Shown here one piece after another: positions 39,848 through 50,761 of a stretch of DNA of 64,000 nt. How positions within the stretch are numbered: the first letter of the stretch is position 1; the number at the start of each line of letters is the position of its first letter. This stretch comes from Phytophthora quininea (taxonomy: Eukaryota > Oomycota > Peronosporomycetes > Peronosporales > Peronosporaceae): the NCBI GenBank assembly GCA_011947345.1, contig JAAVTG010000845.1, positions 1 through 64,000 of the forward strand. The letters run 5' to 3'. The notes under the pieces are model-generated. The model ran no database searches and was not told the DNA's origin. It saw only the letters and a list, made by a program, of their open reading frames with translations. The position numbers were made by a program, and so were the translations under genes.

Positions 39848-40235
39848 TGGATATTGTCCGATGCCTGACCTGCATCAGCATCAATGATACCGTCGTGCTT
39901 CGAGACGATACTCTCCAAATACAATATCAAGTGCTACTACTTGTACCTTCGAAGTTTCTTGTCGCATGTATTTACGCTGTAACGTGAAGCAACTCCCACA
40001 AACAAAACACCCCATCAAGCAGAGCAAGAACACGAGGCCATCTTTATTCAACTTATGATAGCGTCGGATGACACCGAGCACTATGCCATCTAGTGGCGAA
40101 TGGTGTCATGCGGATCAGAGCACCAGCGACCCCATTCGCTCGTTGTTAGATGTTAAAGTGCCATCCACACGAGTGTCAGCCACAACTAACCATGGAAGAG
40201 CGGCTACCAAAATCTGGTGGAAATGGAAAGAGCTA
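39848..40235. other. non-coding stretch
   Basis: No supported gene or RNA. Short AT-rich palindromic sequence near 39835-39860 follows the hAT remnant. Confidence 0.35.
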
Positions 40236-40511
40236 TCAGTAACTTGGCCATGCCAGTCGAACTTTAGACGTTGCGGACGGGTTGGTCGATCCACCTCGAC
40301 CTCCGCCGCCACCTTTCCCACCTTTTTGTTCTTCAACTTCGTCGTCGCTTCTTGTGGTTTCTTGGACCCGCACGAACTGGTTGGTGATGTCAAGGTTTTC
40401 ACCAGATTGATGAGATTTACTTTGGTTGGCAACCTCAAGCTTCGAGGCAACCGCTTCAGCGGTATCTGGGAAGGAGAGGAAAGCCAAGAAGACAGCAGCC
40501 AGCGACTTCAT
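40236..40511 (-). CDS. small secreted protein, Gly-rich tail
   Basis: 91 codons from ATG 40511. MKSLAAVFLAFLSFPDTAEA looks like a signal peptide with a likely cleavage after AEA. The mature part is polar (SKLEVANQSKSHQSGENLD), has an acidic RSDDEVEEQ reminiscent of dEER but no RxLR before it, and then a GGKGGGGGRGG run. It lies between the two copies of the segmental duplication, among other effector genes, so a secreted effector role is plausible but unproven. A longer frame upstream lacks a signal peptide. Confidence 0.5.
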   Translation of the reverse strand: MKSLAAVFLAFLSFPDTAEAVASKLEVANQSKSHQSGENLDITNQFVRVQETTRSDDEVEEQKGGKGGGGGRGGSTNPSATSKVRLAWPSY

Positions 40512-41084
40512 AGTTGCGAATCCTATCGGGCAATGATTCGTAACAAATTCGAGAATGAAAATTCGCACTTTGCCACTATTGCATGCACCGCTTGTGTGTT
40601 GACAAACGAGACCAAACACAAGAATCTCTCTCTAGCTAAGTGCCAGGACTGTGACGCTTATTCGTTTGTAAACCGTGTCTACAAACGCGGACGAGTACAA
40701 AAGCATGTGAGCAAGTTGCCGAGATACTGCGGTGTTTATCGTCCTTTTTTTGGTGATTGAAGGTCATCTATTCTCTGGTATTGCTAACAAATAGACTCCT
40801 GATGTCGCTAGAGGCTGTGCCTTATACGGTTTGGTATGTCTTATTGTTGTGTCTTGAGACCTTGAAACATCCTTGCTCTGTGAGTGCTTGTGGTGCTGTA
40901 AACATGAGAGGTTACCAATTCTCCCATGCGGTGGTGTTAGATACTTCATGTACACGCGGAGGGTTCACCAGGCTCTACACGCGTCGGTGGAAGATCCCTA
41001 GGGGTATCTAGAGGAGGAAATTGAATTGATTAACTGTTTAGCGGATTTCTCGTCTTAAGGTGATAAGCTATCTATCCGTGAGAG
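40512..41084. other. non-coding stretch
   Basis: No supported gene. The sequence has repeat-like character but I found no terminal repeats. Confidence 0.3.
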
Positions 41085-41677
41085 TTACGTTCGTGTCGTC
41101 CACATGTGGTGCATGGGTTCCGGGATATTATTTTCTGGCGGATCAAAGCCAGGTTTTTGCAGCACGCGGACCACAGTAGCGCGGTTGCAATGAAGCTCAT
41201 GTGCGTGTTGGTAGAGGAATTGGTAGTGCATCTTGGACGAGTTCAGCAGATTGAGAATATTTGGCACTTTAGCTGTTGTTTCCTGGAAATGAATGTCGTT
41301 CCTGAGCCGCCATGTTGCATGAAACACAATCGCTGTGTAGATCCTCCATAGAAGTATCAGTTATTTGTGTTCACTTCTCCAGTTCCTACGGAGGTCTTGC
41401 AATCTTGGGAAGAGTAGCAACCTCCAGCTTAGATCGACGCAAAAGAACCTCGACCACCGGCTCCATAGTTCGCTCCACATTGGTTCTAATGACGGGCACG
41501 TGAAAAACAGTGTTCTACCGTTTCGATCTCCTGGCATTCCGGACGAACGCAGTTTTGGATGGTAGGATTTAGTTCTCTGAGGAAGTACAGTCGTGAACCG
41601 ATTGTTCTAGGGATATCTAGAGAACTCGACGGGGCCACCAGGTCCGTCGCGCCGTTGGTAGGGGAAATCTTTGACAC
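41085..41677 (-). pseudogene. LINE reverse transcriptase tail (zf-RVT region)
   Basis: The minus strand from 41677 reads YFLRELNPTIQNCVRPECQE, then IETVEHCFSRA: a C-x4-C...H-C pattern of the zinc-binding region that ends many LINE reverse transcriptases. After a frame change, MFHATWRLRNDIHFQETTAK follows (41327-41085), the usual tryptophan-rich sequence of that tail. The catalytic domain is missing and at least one frame change is present, so this is a dead 3' fragment, as expected from 5'-truncated LINE insertions. Confidence 0.55.
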
Positions 41678-42230
41678 ACGAGAGAGCTACCGGTCCTCCC
41701 GAGTGTTGGCAGTTCTTGATCTTGAACGCGAAGGGTCTGCCGAGTCCAGCGCGCCTTGGTGGTTAAATTTTGAGCACACAGGGGTTACCAAGCCCCTGCA
41801 TGCTGCAGTGAGGGATTGAGTTCTTGTGGACTATCGCCCAGCACGTCACCGCTTCGTACTAGACGCCAGGAACTCGTTCTCCTCCCATACTCGGCCCCAC
41901 GCGCGGGGGACTTCGCGTCCGAGAAGGGCCGAAGAGGTGCTGAAGAAGATCTAAGATCCGATGGTGCTTGAAGGCTGTGGATTGCGATGTGCAGTGTTTA
42001 TCGTCCGAACAGAATCCGAACTGTTTTCCAATCCAGGTCAACCTCGGGAGCCTTTTATGCGTGAATCCGTATCTCCAGTTGGAACTCTTTGGGATCGGCA
42101 TTTCATACAACACAGCTTATCCAGACCGCCCCGTTAACCTCGCAATCACGAAAGAACTGTTCACGACCCCAGTTCCCTCTCACTTCGAGACTGTGTGTCC
42201 AGCGCTGAACGTTCTCCATCCACTTCCGCC
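41678..42230. other. non-coding or degenerate stretch before an RxLR gene
   Basis: A minus-strand ORF (42113-41859) may be a further degenerate piece of the LINE-like protein, but has no convincing motif. The last ~150 bp should hold the promoter of the RxLR gene at 42231. Confidence 0.3.
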
Positions 42231-42703
42231 ATGCGTCTGAGTCTCGCCCTGTTGGTGACTATTGTCGCTGTGCTTGCGACCAAAGAGGTTGCTTCCGCTT
42301 CCAACGCGATCCCGTCCAAGGTGTCGACTGTTGCGAACGTCCTCGAGGAAGAGCAGAGCGAAGTCGCAGCCGCTCGATTCCTGCGAGTCCAAGGCGAAGA
42401 CGACGGTGAAGAGCGGGCGAAGAGCGGAGGGCGAGTCTCAAGAACTCGCACTCGGATCTCTGTGTATGGATCGTCCGCCAAGGCAAAAGTGCAGGCCACT
42501 GCCAAGGCGAAATTCTCGTCCTGGTTCGATGCGAAGAAAAACCCACGCAGGTAGCCAGGGAGTTGGGTGTGACCAAGGCCCAGAAGGGCACCACCAACTA
42601 CATCCTCGTGGAGGGTTACAAGTCGTACTGGCGCATGCGCATGACGACCATTTACACCATGCCGGCGGCCGAGAACTACAACAGCAGAAACAAGGATGAC
42701 TAG
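42231..42703 (+). pseudogene. RxLR-dEER effector with one frameshift
   Basis: From ATG 42231: signal peptide MRLSLALLVTIVAVLATKEV followed by ASA, RFLR at residues 49-52, and GEER at 59-62. A Ser/Arg-rich stretch and SSWFDAKKNP follow, where the first frame stops at 42552-42554. The next frame continues with GVTKAQKGTTNYILVEGYKS and ends at TAG 42701-42703. With one base added near 42548 the length is a multiple of three (157 residues). The Tyr-rich end resembles the alpha-helical C-terminal modules of this class but is unlike the GLKP family. It is a real effector gene that is either newly broken or hit by a one-base sequence error. Confidence 0.75.
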
Positions 42704-43478
42704 ACGTCACTGGTGAAGAGCTTGCCCACAGTTGATCGCTGCTGTAAAGCGAGCGGCCTGGAGTTCACTTATGATATCGCCAAAAGGATTCACAAACTGT
42801 TCTTGTAAGAAGGCGGGCAGGAAATCGTTGTTGTTGCATCAAGCAGCATTTTAGGCCAAGCACAAACTTGGGCGCTGCAGAGCCCTTCGTTCTGCCACTA
42901 CTATATTTACCTATACAAACAAATAATTTGTCTTGGTATAAGTTTCTGCGGTACTTTTTGAACTCCAGCGCGCACTTTTTGAACTTGACCTCGCATCACG
43001 TGGATAACGCCGCGTGAAGGTGTAGTAGTATACGTAACCGTGAGAATACATTTCTAATCGGGACTCATTGGGATCGGAGTCCCGAGCTAACAGTAATTCA
43101 TCAGTGTGCATGGCAAAAATATGTGATTGAGCGAGTAAAATAATTATGAATCAAGGACGTACGGTCAAAATGATGCTTCGACGCCTGTTATTCAAATTTT
43201 ATTTGTTTTCCACTACCGAGAATATTATTATCAGCAAGCGATTGTTCAACGCAGCAATGCGAACTCGATTATAAAGACATATGCTGCTCCGTAATCGATT
43301 GATTCACGACAGCAACCACTTCCAGCTCGCTGCTTGGCATTTTGAGATCGGGTTGCTGCAAGCATCGGAATCTGACGAGTCGAAATGTCCACTATTTCTA
43401 CCCGCCATTTTATCTCACGTTGCGATTGTTTTCCTGACCCCAAGCGCTCGATTCACAAGCAAATAAACTGCATCCTCC
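42704..43478. other. AT-rich intergenic stretch
   Basis: No supported gene. It presumably contains the 3' end of the RxLR gene and the promoter of the truncated RxLR at 43479. Confidence 0.35.
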
Positions 43479-43649
43479 ATGCGTCTAGTTTTCGTCGTCC
43501 CGGTTGTAGCTTTGACTCTGGTGACAGCTCCAGAAGTTGTTGCTGCTGGTTCGTTATTTGATTTGGTGTCAGCGATTGCTGGAGAGCAGAGCGCCAACAC
43601 TGCCAATCGACTCCAAGGCGAAGTGGATTGCTGGGCTTGCCCGTCTTGA
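43479..43649 (+). pseudogene. RxLR-type effector 5' end cut by the duplication breakpoint
   Basis: From ATG 43479 the frame begins MRLVFVVPVVALTLVTAPEV, a good signal peptide, then SAIAGEQSANTANRLQGE. At 43625 the sequence becomes copy B of the duplication and the frame ends after eight foreign codons at TGA 43647-43649. NRLQ sits where RxLR is expected. The gene is unrelated in sequence to the one it is fused against. Its missing C-terminal half is not in the window. Confidence 0.65.
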
Positions 43650-43926
43650 TAAGGTACTTCTTGAGGTTGGACGTGATCGAATCGGGTAGGGCAAAGGCTC
43701 CTCCCCGCTCTTCGTCGAGCGAGTTGTTATCACTTTCACCATCACCATCGTCGTCGTCGTCGACCGTGTGAGCAGTTCTCAAGGACCGCTTGCTCTGGCG
43801 ATCCGCAACCGACTTCGCATCATGCGTGTCCAAGGTGGGGGCTCTATTGCGGGTTGAGTCGGAGAGAGCCTCACTGTAGGCCATGAAAATGGCCACAGCC
43901 AACAGGACGAGGTAAACTGACCGCAT
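43625..43926 (-). pseudogene. RxLR-dEER effector, 3'-truncated copy
   Basis: The first 100 codons of the 31900-32427 gene: the same signal peptide, RSLR and DEER, with one more Asp in the acidic stretch. The sequence then leaves homology at 43625 and reads antisense into the RxLR fragment at 43479, stopping at 43453-43455. The effector domain is missing. Confidence 0.85.
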
Positions 43927-44801
43927 TCGCTTGAGTTCTTGTACGCTTGAATTCTTGGGCGCAGGTCGCAGAGTGGCGAACCATTTCCAGCAGAGCTCTT
44001 CTGTTCGAAGTGAGTTGCAATTCGTGATGATAAAAGCCACAACGATGTTGGTGGTGACAGGGATCGTCAGAACCGGTTATCGGATCCGCATGACAAAGGT
44101 TTTTGCAGACGAAAGCGTCCTTGGTGCCTGGTTTTGTGTCGGTGTAGGTTTTGCTTTGAGGCACTGTATCGTATCCTCGGAGGAGCATGAAAACTTTTAC
44201 TCTTCGCCTGCAACTCCTTAGATTCTGGGCGAGAAGAAAGCTGAAGATGCATGACGGCAAAGGTTCTAAAAGGTGGGTTCTGGAATGCAAATTGCACACT
44301 GAGTCAAACCAGTGACAACATAGCTTAAGGAGCTTTCATAAGTGGTCAACTATCGATGAATATGAAGACCTTTCCTGATTGGTGTCAAGTAATAGTGCAA
44401 ATAGAAGAAGTGTTACACGCAGCAGCTACTCGGTATAAAATACTCGCCCGTATATGTCGAACTCATCCAAGAACCCGAATTCGATTTTACCGTACAGTCT
44501 CAAAATGTTTGCCACCGGCGATGGAGTTGGTAGTACAGTACTGTTGCAGATCATAAGCTTGATCTCTGATCCGGTACTCGAACCTGCAAAATCCCTCCCC
44601 AAAAACGGAGCAGATGATTTCCCAAAATGTGAGCAAGTCAATATCTCACATTCAAAAATCGCACTCAGATCAGGAAAACACTGCTCCCCAGAAGAAGGAG
44701 CGCCGCAGCTTGGACGGCGCGCGCTATGGCGACAGCTACGCTGCATCTACCTCCTCCACCGCGCTCGTAGTGTAGACGTTCCCTTTCTCTTCCGAATACC
44801 T
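43927..44801. other. intergenic region, duplicate of 32428-33302
   Basis: Nearly identical to copy A, with a one-base deletion near 44269 and a one-base insertion near 44604. No supported gene. Confidence 0.45.
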
Positions 44802-44806
44802 CAGGG
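44802..44806. repeat. left target-site duplication of copia copy B (CAGGG)
   Basis: Same sequence and position as in copy A; the partner is at 49702-49706. Confidence 0.9.
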
Positions 44807-45018
44807 TGTAGGTTGTTGGTAGAGTTTGTTGGTCCGTCGTATATTGAGAAGTGAATAGCTAGCTTACCCCGTCCTTGCTGCCCTCGCTGTCCGTGGCGTC
44901 CTTGATGCCCGTCCTTGGGTCCAGCCGCCAGTGCTTTCCCAATCGCGTGGGAGGGGCGGAACCGGTCCTCCGAACCGCAGTCTTTGCTGTGGTCCGCGTG
45001 GACCAGGCTCTTCCAACA
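44807..45018 (-). repeat. copia LTR, copy B, 3' end in element orientation
   Basis: 212 bp, same as copy A. Confidence 0.92.
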
Positions 45019-45036
45019 CTCCTCCTCGGCCGTCAC

Positions 45037-48000
45037 CTACGCCAACTTGACGATTTGGCGCAACTCCGCCATCCTGGGCGCCGGGAAGGCCTTGGTCAAC
45101 AGATCCGCCTTCATCAGGCTCGACTCGACGTCCTTGGGCTGCACGATGCCCTTGCGAGCGTAGCCGCAGATGAACTTGATCCGGATGTCGACGTACTTGG
45201 CGCTCGCCATGCTGTCCTCGGACTCCAGCTGCTTGATGGCGGCCTGGTTGTCCATGTGCATGGGCATGGGCTGGGAGACGGCAAAGTGTAGCTCGCGCAC
45301 CAGCTCACGTAGTCAGAGCAGCTCGCGTCCGACATGGGAGGCCGACGTGAACTCGGCCTCCATCGTGGACAACGACACGCTCGTCTACTTCTTGCAGATC
45401 CAGTGCACGATCGCTCAATCCATGGTGACCACGCCCCCGATCACCGACTTCCGGTCACCCTTGTCGGCTGCGAAGTCCGCGTCGCTCCAGCTCTCTACCT
45501 GGATGCAGCGCCCGTCGGCCACGCCGACGTCCATGCGGAGCTTGAGGGTCTTGGTGGCCTTCAAGTATTGCGCGATCCTCTTCGCGAGCTTCCAGTCGCT
45601 CGTTCGCGGCTGGTGCGTGTGCCTGATCGCCTTGTGCACCGCGAAACTGATGTCAGGCCTGGTGCACCGGGCGATCCAGAGCAAACTGCCGACCAGCGAC
45701 TGAAAGCTCCGAATCGTGGGCTCGCCGTTGGCGCCGACGCTCGGCAGCAGCTGCAGCTCTTGGGGCTCAGCGTCGTTGGCCTCTCCGCCGATGGGCGTCT
45801 TGACGCCGTTCGCGTCCGCCAGCCCGAACTGCTCCAGCAGCTCTTCAATGGCGGCTTGTTGGTCTAAGCTGTAGCCGTCTGTCTCGTCGAGATGCACGCG
45901 CATCCCAAGGAACTTGCCCACCTTGCCCAAATCCTTGATAGACAGGATCTTCATGGCCACAAAGAAGTCCTCGACCAGGTCCGGCTTGGACGCGGTGACC
46001 AGCAGGTCATCCACGTACACGCCCACGATGGTCATGTCGTTGCCTTCGCGCTTGTAGTAGTAGAGGCACATGTCCGTGATGCAGCGCGTGAAGCCCAGCT
46101 CCTCCAGCTTGGAGTGCAGCAGCTGGCTCCACAACCTTCCGGCCTGCTTCAGGCCGTACAGCGACTTCTTCAGCCGCAGCGCGATCTTCTTGTAGCTGCT
46201 CACGCCGCACGCGCGCAACACCTCCTCGGGCACGATCATGCCCTTGGGGATGGCCAGGTAGATCTCCAAGTGCTGCTCCTTCTCAGCCTTCACGTACGCG
46301 TTGGGGATGTTCCCGTGTCTGGCCGGCACGCGCCAGCGCCGCGCGAACACCAGGATCACCTTGACGGTGCTCAGCTCCATGACTGCGGCAAACGTGAGGT
46401 TGTAGTCGATGCCGTACAGCTGCTCGTTGCCGCAGGTCACCAGGCGGGCCTTGAAACACTCGATGGCGCCGTCGGCGTCGGTCTTGGTCTTGAAGACCCA
46501 CTTCGTGTGTAGCACGTGGCTGCCGACTGGCGGCACCTCGACCGTCCACACGGCGTTCTCCTCCAATGCCTTCAGCTCTTCGACCATCGCCATGGTCCAC
46601 TCGTCCTTGAGCGGGCTCTTCATGGCCTCCCCGTAGTTCTTCGGGTCGGCCTCCCGCACGCTGTTCACCACGTCGGGTGCCGCTACATCCTTGCTGGCGC
46701 CGGTGTTCTCCGGCGACGCCGCCTTCCGCGTGACCGACCTCGTCTGGTGTCTCTCGCGCGTCCAGCGGCTCTTTGCGCGGCGCTTGCCCTTGGTCTTCGC
46801 GGCCGCCACCGCGCGCTGTGGGTCTCCATGGGCCTCTTCCGCATTCTCCTCCTCCGCGTCCTGGAGGTGTACCCGCCTGAGCTGCTCGTTCTGGGTGACT
46901 GTGAGCGTCTCCACGTTCCGCACGTGCTGCGTCACCACAACCACCCTGTCCTTGGGGAGGTACACTCTGTACCCCTTCATCTCGTCGCTCTTGCCGACGA
47001 TCATGCCCGACTTGCCGCGCTCGCCCAACGACTTGTTCTTGGCGTCGCGGTGCACTGTGCACGGCGACCCGAAAGCTGCGATCTCGCTGATGTCGGGGTG
47101 TGCTTGGTCAGCATCTGCATGGGCGACTTGCACCCCGGGTTGCTCTTGCTCGGGCTCCGGTTCAGGATGTAGGCGGCGTACTCAGCGGCGTCTCCCCAGA
47201 AGCTCAGCGGTAGCCCGCACGCGAACACCATGCTCCGCACCATGTTCACAATGGTGCGGTGCATGCGCTCGGCCTTGCCGTTGCTGGCCTGGTTCCTGGG
47301 CTCGCTGATCTGGCGCGCGATGCCGGTCTGCTCGCAGAAGAGGTCCAGGGGATTACTCTCCTCCGCCGTCCGTGCGCAGGACGTGGATTCGGCAGTTGAA
47401 TTGGCGCTCGAAAAAGGCCATGAAGTGCTTGAACTTCAGCGCCGCCATGTCCTTGGTCTTGGCCAGGAATATGCGGCAGTAGTTCGTCCGGTGGTCGATG
47501 AAGTTCACCAGGTAGTGGTTCCCCAGCCTGTCCCTGGGCGTCACGGGCCCCTTCAGGTCCGAGCAGATCACGCCGTCGATGACGTCGATGGGCGAATTGG
47601 CGCCCGTGTCCTTGCGCGACTGAGCGTTCTTGGTCTGCTTGCCCTGCGCGCATGTCAGGCAGTTGTCGCGCTTGTGGTCAGTGAGCGCGATCCCCGAGGC
47701 CGGGTCCTTCGCGATCTTCACGATGGTGTCGTAGTTCAAGTGGCCGAGTCTGCGGTGGAACTGCGTGAGCGTCCCGACCTGCACGTCCGGTCCGACACCT
47801 TCCTGGGCCTCCGCCAATGCTGCCATCAGCACGTCTCCAGCGCTGCGACCACTCTCTTGGTTTGTGGTGTGTACCACGAGCACGTTGTTGCGCCGGTGCA
47901 CGTCCAACACCGCGGGCCCCTTGCCCGACGTCGCCGCTATCACGCGGTGCCGGCCTCGGTACTCGATCCTGAAGCCCTTCTTCTCCAGCAAGCCATACGA

Positions 48001-49485
48001 GATAATGTTCCTCTCGAGGTTCTCGGCGTACTGCACGTCAAGCAGCTTCACCTTGGTCTTCTTGCCCATGGCCGTGGTCTCCAGCATCACGCTGCCACGC
48101 TTGGTCACCTTCAGGGTCCCGCCGTCCGCGGCAACGCACTGACTCTCGAAGTCCTTCGCGTTCTCGAGCAGATTCACGTCGTTCACGAGGTGCCTGCTCG
48201 ACCCCGTGTCCAGGATCCAGTGACCCTTGTTCAGCTCGTCGTGGCTCACCGCGAGCGTGAAGTCCACGTGGCTGCCCTGGTTCCCCTCCTTCGTTTTCGA
48301 CGGGCACGCGGCCTTCAAATGTCCCTGCTTGCCGCACTTGAAACACTTGCGGGTGTCCACCCGCTCCTCGTTGATGTCGTTCACGACGTCGTGGCCGATG
48401 TTCTTCGTGCGGAGCTGGATCTCCGTCGACTGGGCGAAGTGAACCAGCTCCTCTGCCTGGCGGAGGTAGTCCGTGCGGTTGAGGTTCAGCCGTGACAGCA
48501 TGGACACGCGCATCCCAGGGTCGGCGTAGTGGACGATGTTGTCCAGCACCAGGTTCTCCGCGCCTCCGCACGCCTCGCTGACCGCCACCAAGTACAGGTA
48601 GTGCTCGGTCCAGCTGTGCTTGGCGGTCTTGGGTGCCGTGAACATCTTCATGCTCTGCGCCGGGGTGATCTTGGTGGCAAAAGTATGCAGCAGCCGCTGC
48701 ATGGCGTGCTCCAGCGTCGGGCTCTCGTTCCACCAGCCTTCAACCTGCTGGTTGTAGTATCTCTCGGCCATCCCGGTGAGGTGGTGGCCGAGGATGTCGA
48801 CCTTGACCTCCTCCGTCCACGCAAAGCCGCTCGCACGCTCCGCAAACTGGATCTGTCGCACGAACCGCTTGCCCCACGACAAGAATCCGCTGCCGAGGCC
48901 TTGGTACAGCTATTTGCCGTCGAAGTGGCGGATGCCAAGCTTGCGCTGGCGCGTGTCGGGCACGCGCGGGAAACTCTGGACTGGCGGCTGCATGCCGAGT
49001 CCCATGGCGGGCGGATGGGCGCCCGGCTGGTACATGCGCGGGGGCACGTAGTGCTGGGGTAGCGCTGGCTGCGGAGCTTGAGCCATCTCCACGTTGGCTG
49101 CCGCCTCGTCCCCGTACCCGTTCTGCCTCACGCCGAAGTACGTGCCCGGCGACACGAGCAAGTCGCGCGGCGGCGGCGTCTCGTCCAGCGCGTGCCGGTC
49201 CATGGGCTTCCCGAGTCCGATCGCCGACTCGAAGATGCTCGACTCACGCGAGGGGCATCTGTCGTGCTCCTCCTGCCGCAACTGGAAGGCCTCCAGGCAC
49301 TCCATGCGCTCCGCGAGGTTCGTGAGGAGGCCCAGCAGCTTCTCCTGCGGGTCCTCCGGCTTGGGCAGGTCCTTGACTGCCTCAACAGCAGCCCCGTACT
49401 GGCCGTTGTCGTCCTTCCCGGCGGCCTTGGCTTCCGGGGTCGCAGGAGCTTCGCTCCCGGCGACGGCTTGTGTTCTCGGGCTCAT
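45037..49485 (-). pseudogene. copia Gag-Pol polyprotein, copy B
   Basis: Domains and breaks are those of copy A shifted by 11,499: in-frame stops at 48910, 45415, 45385 and 45313, and frame changes near 47352 and 47114. Amino-acid differences from copy A are few: ITDMC for TTDMC in RT, NDVN for NNVN and ENAKD for ENAED near the protease, AKHSW for AKRSW in Gag, and SQPM for SQSM in RNase H. The substitutions do not restore any frame. Confidence 0.9.
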
Positions 49486-49489
49486 AACC

Positions 49490-49701
49490 TGTAGGTTGTT
49501 GGTAGAGTTTGTTGGTCCGTCGTATATTGAGAAGTGAATAGCTAGCTTACCCCGTCCTTGCTGCCCTCGCTGTCCGTGGCGTCCTTGATGCCCGTCCTTG
49601 GGTCCAGCCGCCAGTGCTTTCCCAATCGCGTGGGAGGGGCGGAACCGGTCCTCCGAACCGCAGTCTTTGCTGTGGTCCGCGTGGACCAGGCTCTTCCAAC
49701 A
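49490..49701 (-). repeat. copia LTR, copy B, 5' end in element orientation
   Basis: 212 bp. The primer-binding site GGTTATGAGCC lies just inside, at 49479-49489. Confidence 0.92.
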
Positions 49702-49706
49702 CAGGG
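49702..49706. repeat. right target-site duplication of copia copy B (CAGGG)
   Basis: Identical to 44802-44806. Confidence 0.9.
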
Positions 49707-49981
49707 GTGTCTTACATTTGTATAGTGAGCAGAAAATTTTCCCAAAAAGTAAGCACTGATTTTAGACTTGCAAAGTCTGCATACCACAATGCCGATGCTC
49801 AGAAAAGTAGCTAGCAAGGCAACCACAGGTTGTCAATGGAGTCTTGTCCCATGAATACAACGGATAATGGCAATCGAAAAGGTCGTCTTACCACCAGCAA
49901 ACCGTACGTGTCGACCGTGGCGCAATCTCGCTCTTCAATTTTTCAGCTAACAGCCCCAACTCTTTCTGTGGCCGTTTAAAA

Positions 49982-50761
49982 ATGAGAGCACTCAGACTGC
50001 TCGTTTTCGTTGTTGCAGCCATCACCAGCGTCAGAGCAGCGTCGATCGACCACGACAAGGTGGAGCCATTCCCCCAGCCAGAACCCGTCACCGACGCCGA
50101 GAAAGCGGCCGTCAAGTTCAAGCCTTCGCTTGTCATTAAGGGTGGATGCCACCCATACCCAGCCGTGAACGCCGCCGGTGATACAAATGCCGGACTCAAA
50201 GGAACGGGGAGAATGGACGGGGATTGTCAGGGCTCTGAGCTTGGGTCGCAAGTCGCAAGTCGCTCCATAGTGTACGATGGCAGATGGGCCATCATGTACG
50301 CTTGGTATTTCCCCAAGGACATCGCTTCTGGAATGTTTCTGTTTCTGTTCGATCGAACAGGGCAAAGACACAGGTGGATGCACGTGGTCGTGTGGCTCGA
50401 TGATCCGGCACTCGATACGCCGACAATTCTAGCAGTATCGACCCAGACAGGCACGGAATGCCCCGTTGAAAGAAACCACCTTGATGGCACCACTCTGAAA
50501 ATAGAGATGCAAGAGAATGTGGCGGCAGGGCGTCATCAAAATGTGACTTCGATAGAAAGAGGCGAGTTCCAGGACCTCATTCAGTGGGAGCAGATGAGGG
50601 ACGAAGCTCGAGAGTCCCTGGAGACGTCGGATTTCGGAGTGGACACCGGCGTGCCTTTCAACAATGCCCACTTTGAAAGCAATATCAAGGCTGCGTCGAC
50701 GTACTACGTCTACATCAACCGCCGTCAAAAGTTTTCAGAAGCGCATTCGATTTGGGAGTAA
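49982..50761 (+). CDS. NLP (necrosis- and ethylene-inducing peptide 1-like) protein, complete, atypical motif
   Basis: 259 codons, intronless, from ATG 49982. The signal peptide is [19 protein letters not shown]. Landmarks of the NPP1 domain are [19 protein letters not shown] (Cys56), DGDCQGS (Cys82) and GRWAIMYAWYFPKD. At the position of the conserved NLP heptapeptide (residues 127-133) it reads GQRHRWM, which departs from the family consensus at several positions, including a basic residue where an acidic metal ligand is usual. NLPs with such changes are generally non-cytolytic, so this is probably a non-toxic secreted member; that is inference from family knowledge. Codons 1-91 lie in the duplication, and the rest exists only here. 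It is transcribed away from the truncated RxLR gene, with the copia element between them. Confidence 0.9.
   Translation: MRALRLLVFVVAAITSVRAASIDHDKVEPFPQPEPVTDAEKAAVKFKPSLVIKGGCHPYPAVNAAGDTNAGLKGTGRMDGDCQGSELGSQVASRSIVYDGRWAIMYAWYFPKDIASGMFLFLFDRTGQRHRWMHVVVWLDDPALDTPTILAVSTQTGTECPVERNHLDGTTLKIEMQENVAAGRHQNVTSIERGEFQDLIQWEQMRDEARESLETSDFGVDTGVPFNNAHFESNIKAASTYYVYINRRQKFSEAHSIWE

Larger units (their letters stand above)
44807..49701 (-). mobile_element. Ty1/copia LTR retrotransposon, copy B (4895 bp), defective
   Basis: Duplicate of 33308-38202 with the same LTRs, the same target duplication and the same inactivating stops. It arose by segmental duplication, not by a second insertion. Confidence 0.93.
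43625..50254. repeat. segmental duplication, copy B (6630 bp, direct)
   Basis: See 32126-38755. This copy contains the RxLR 5' part, the copia element at the same insertion site, and the first part of the NLP gene, which here continues intact beyond the right edge. Confidence 0.95.
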
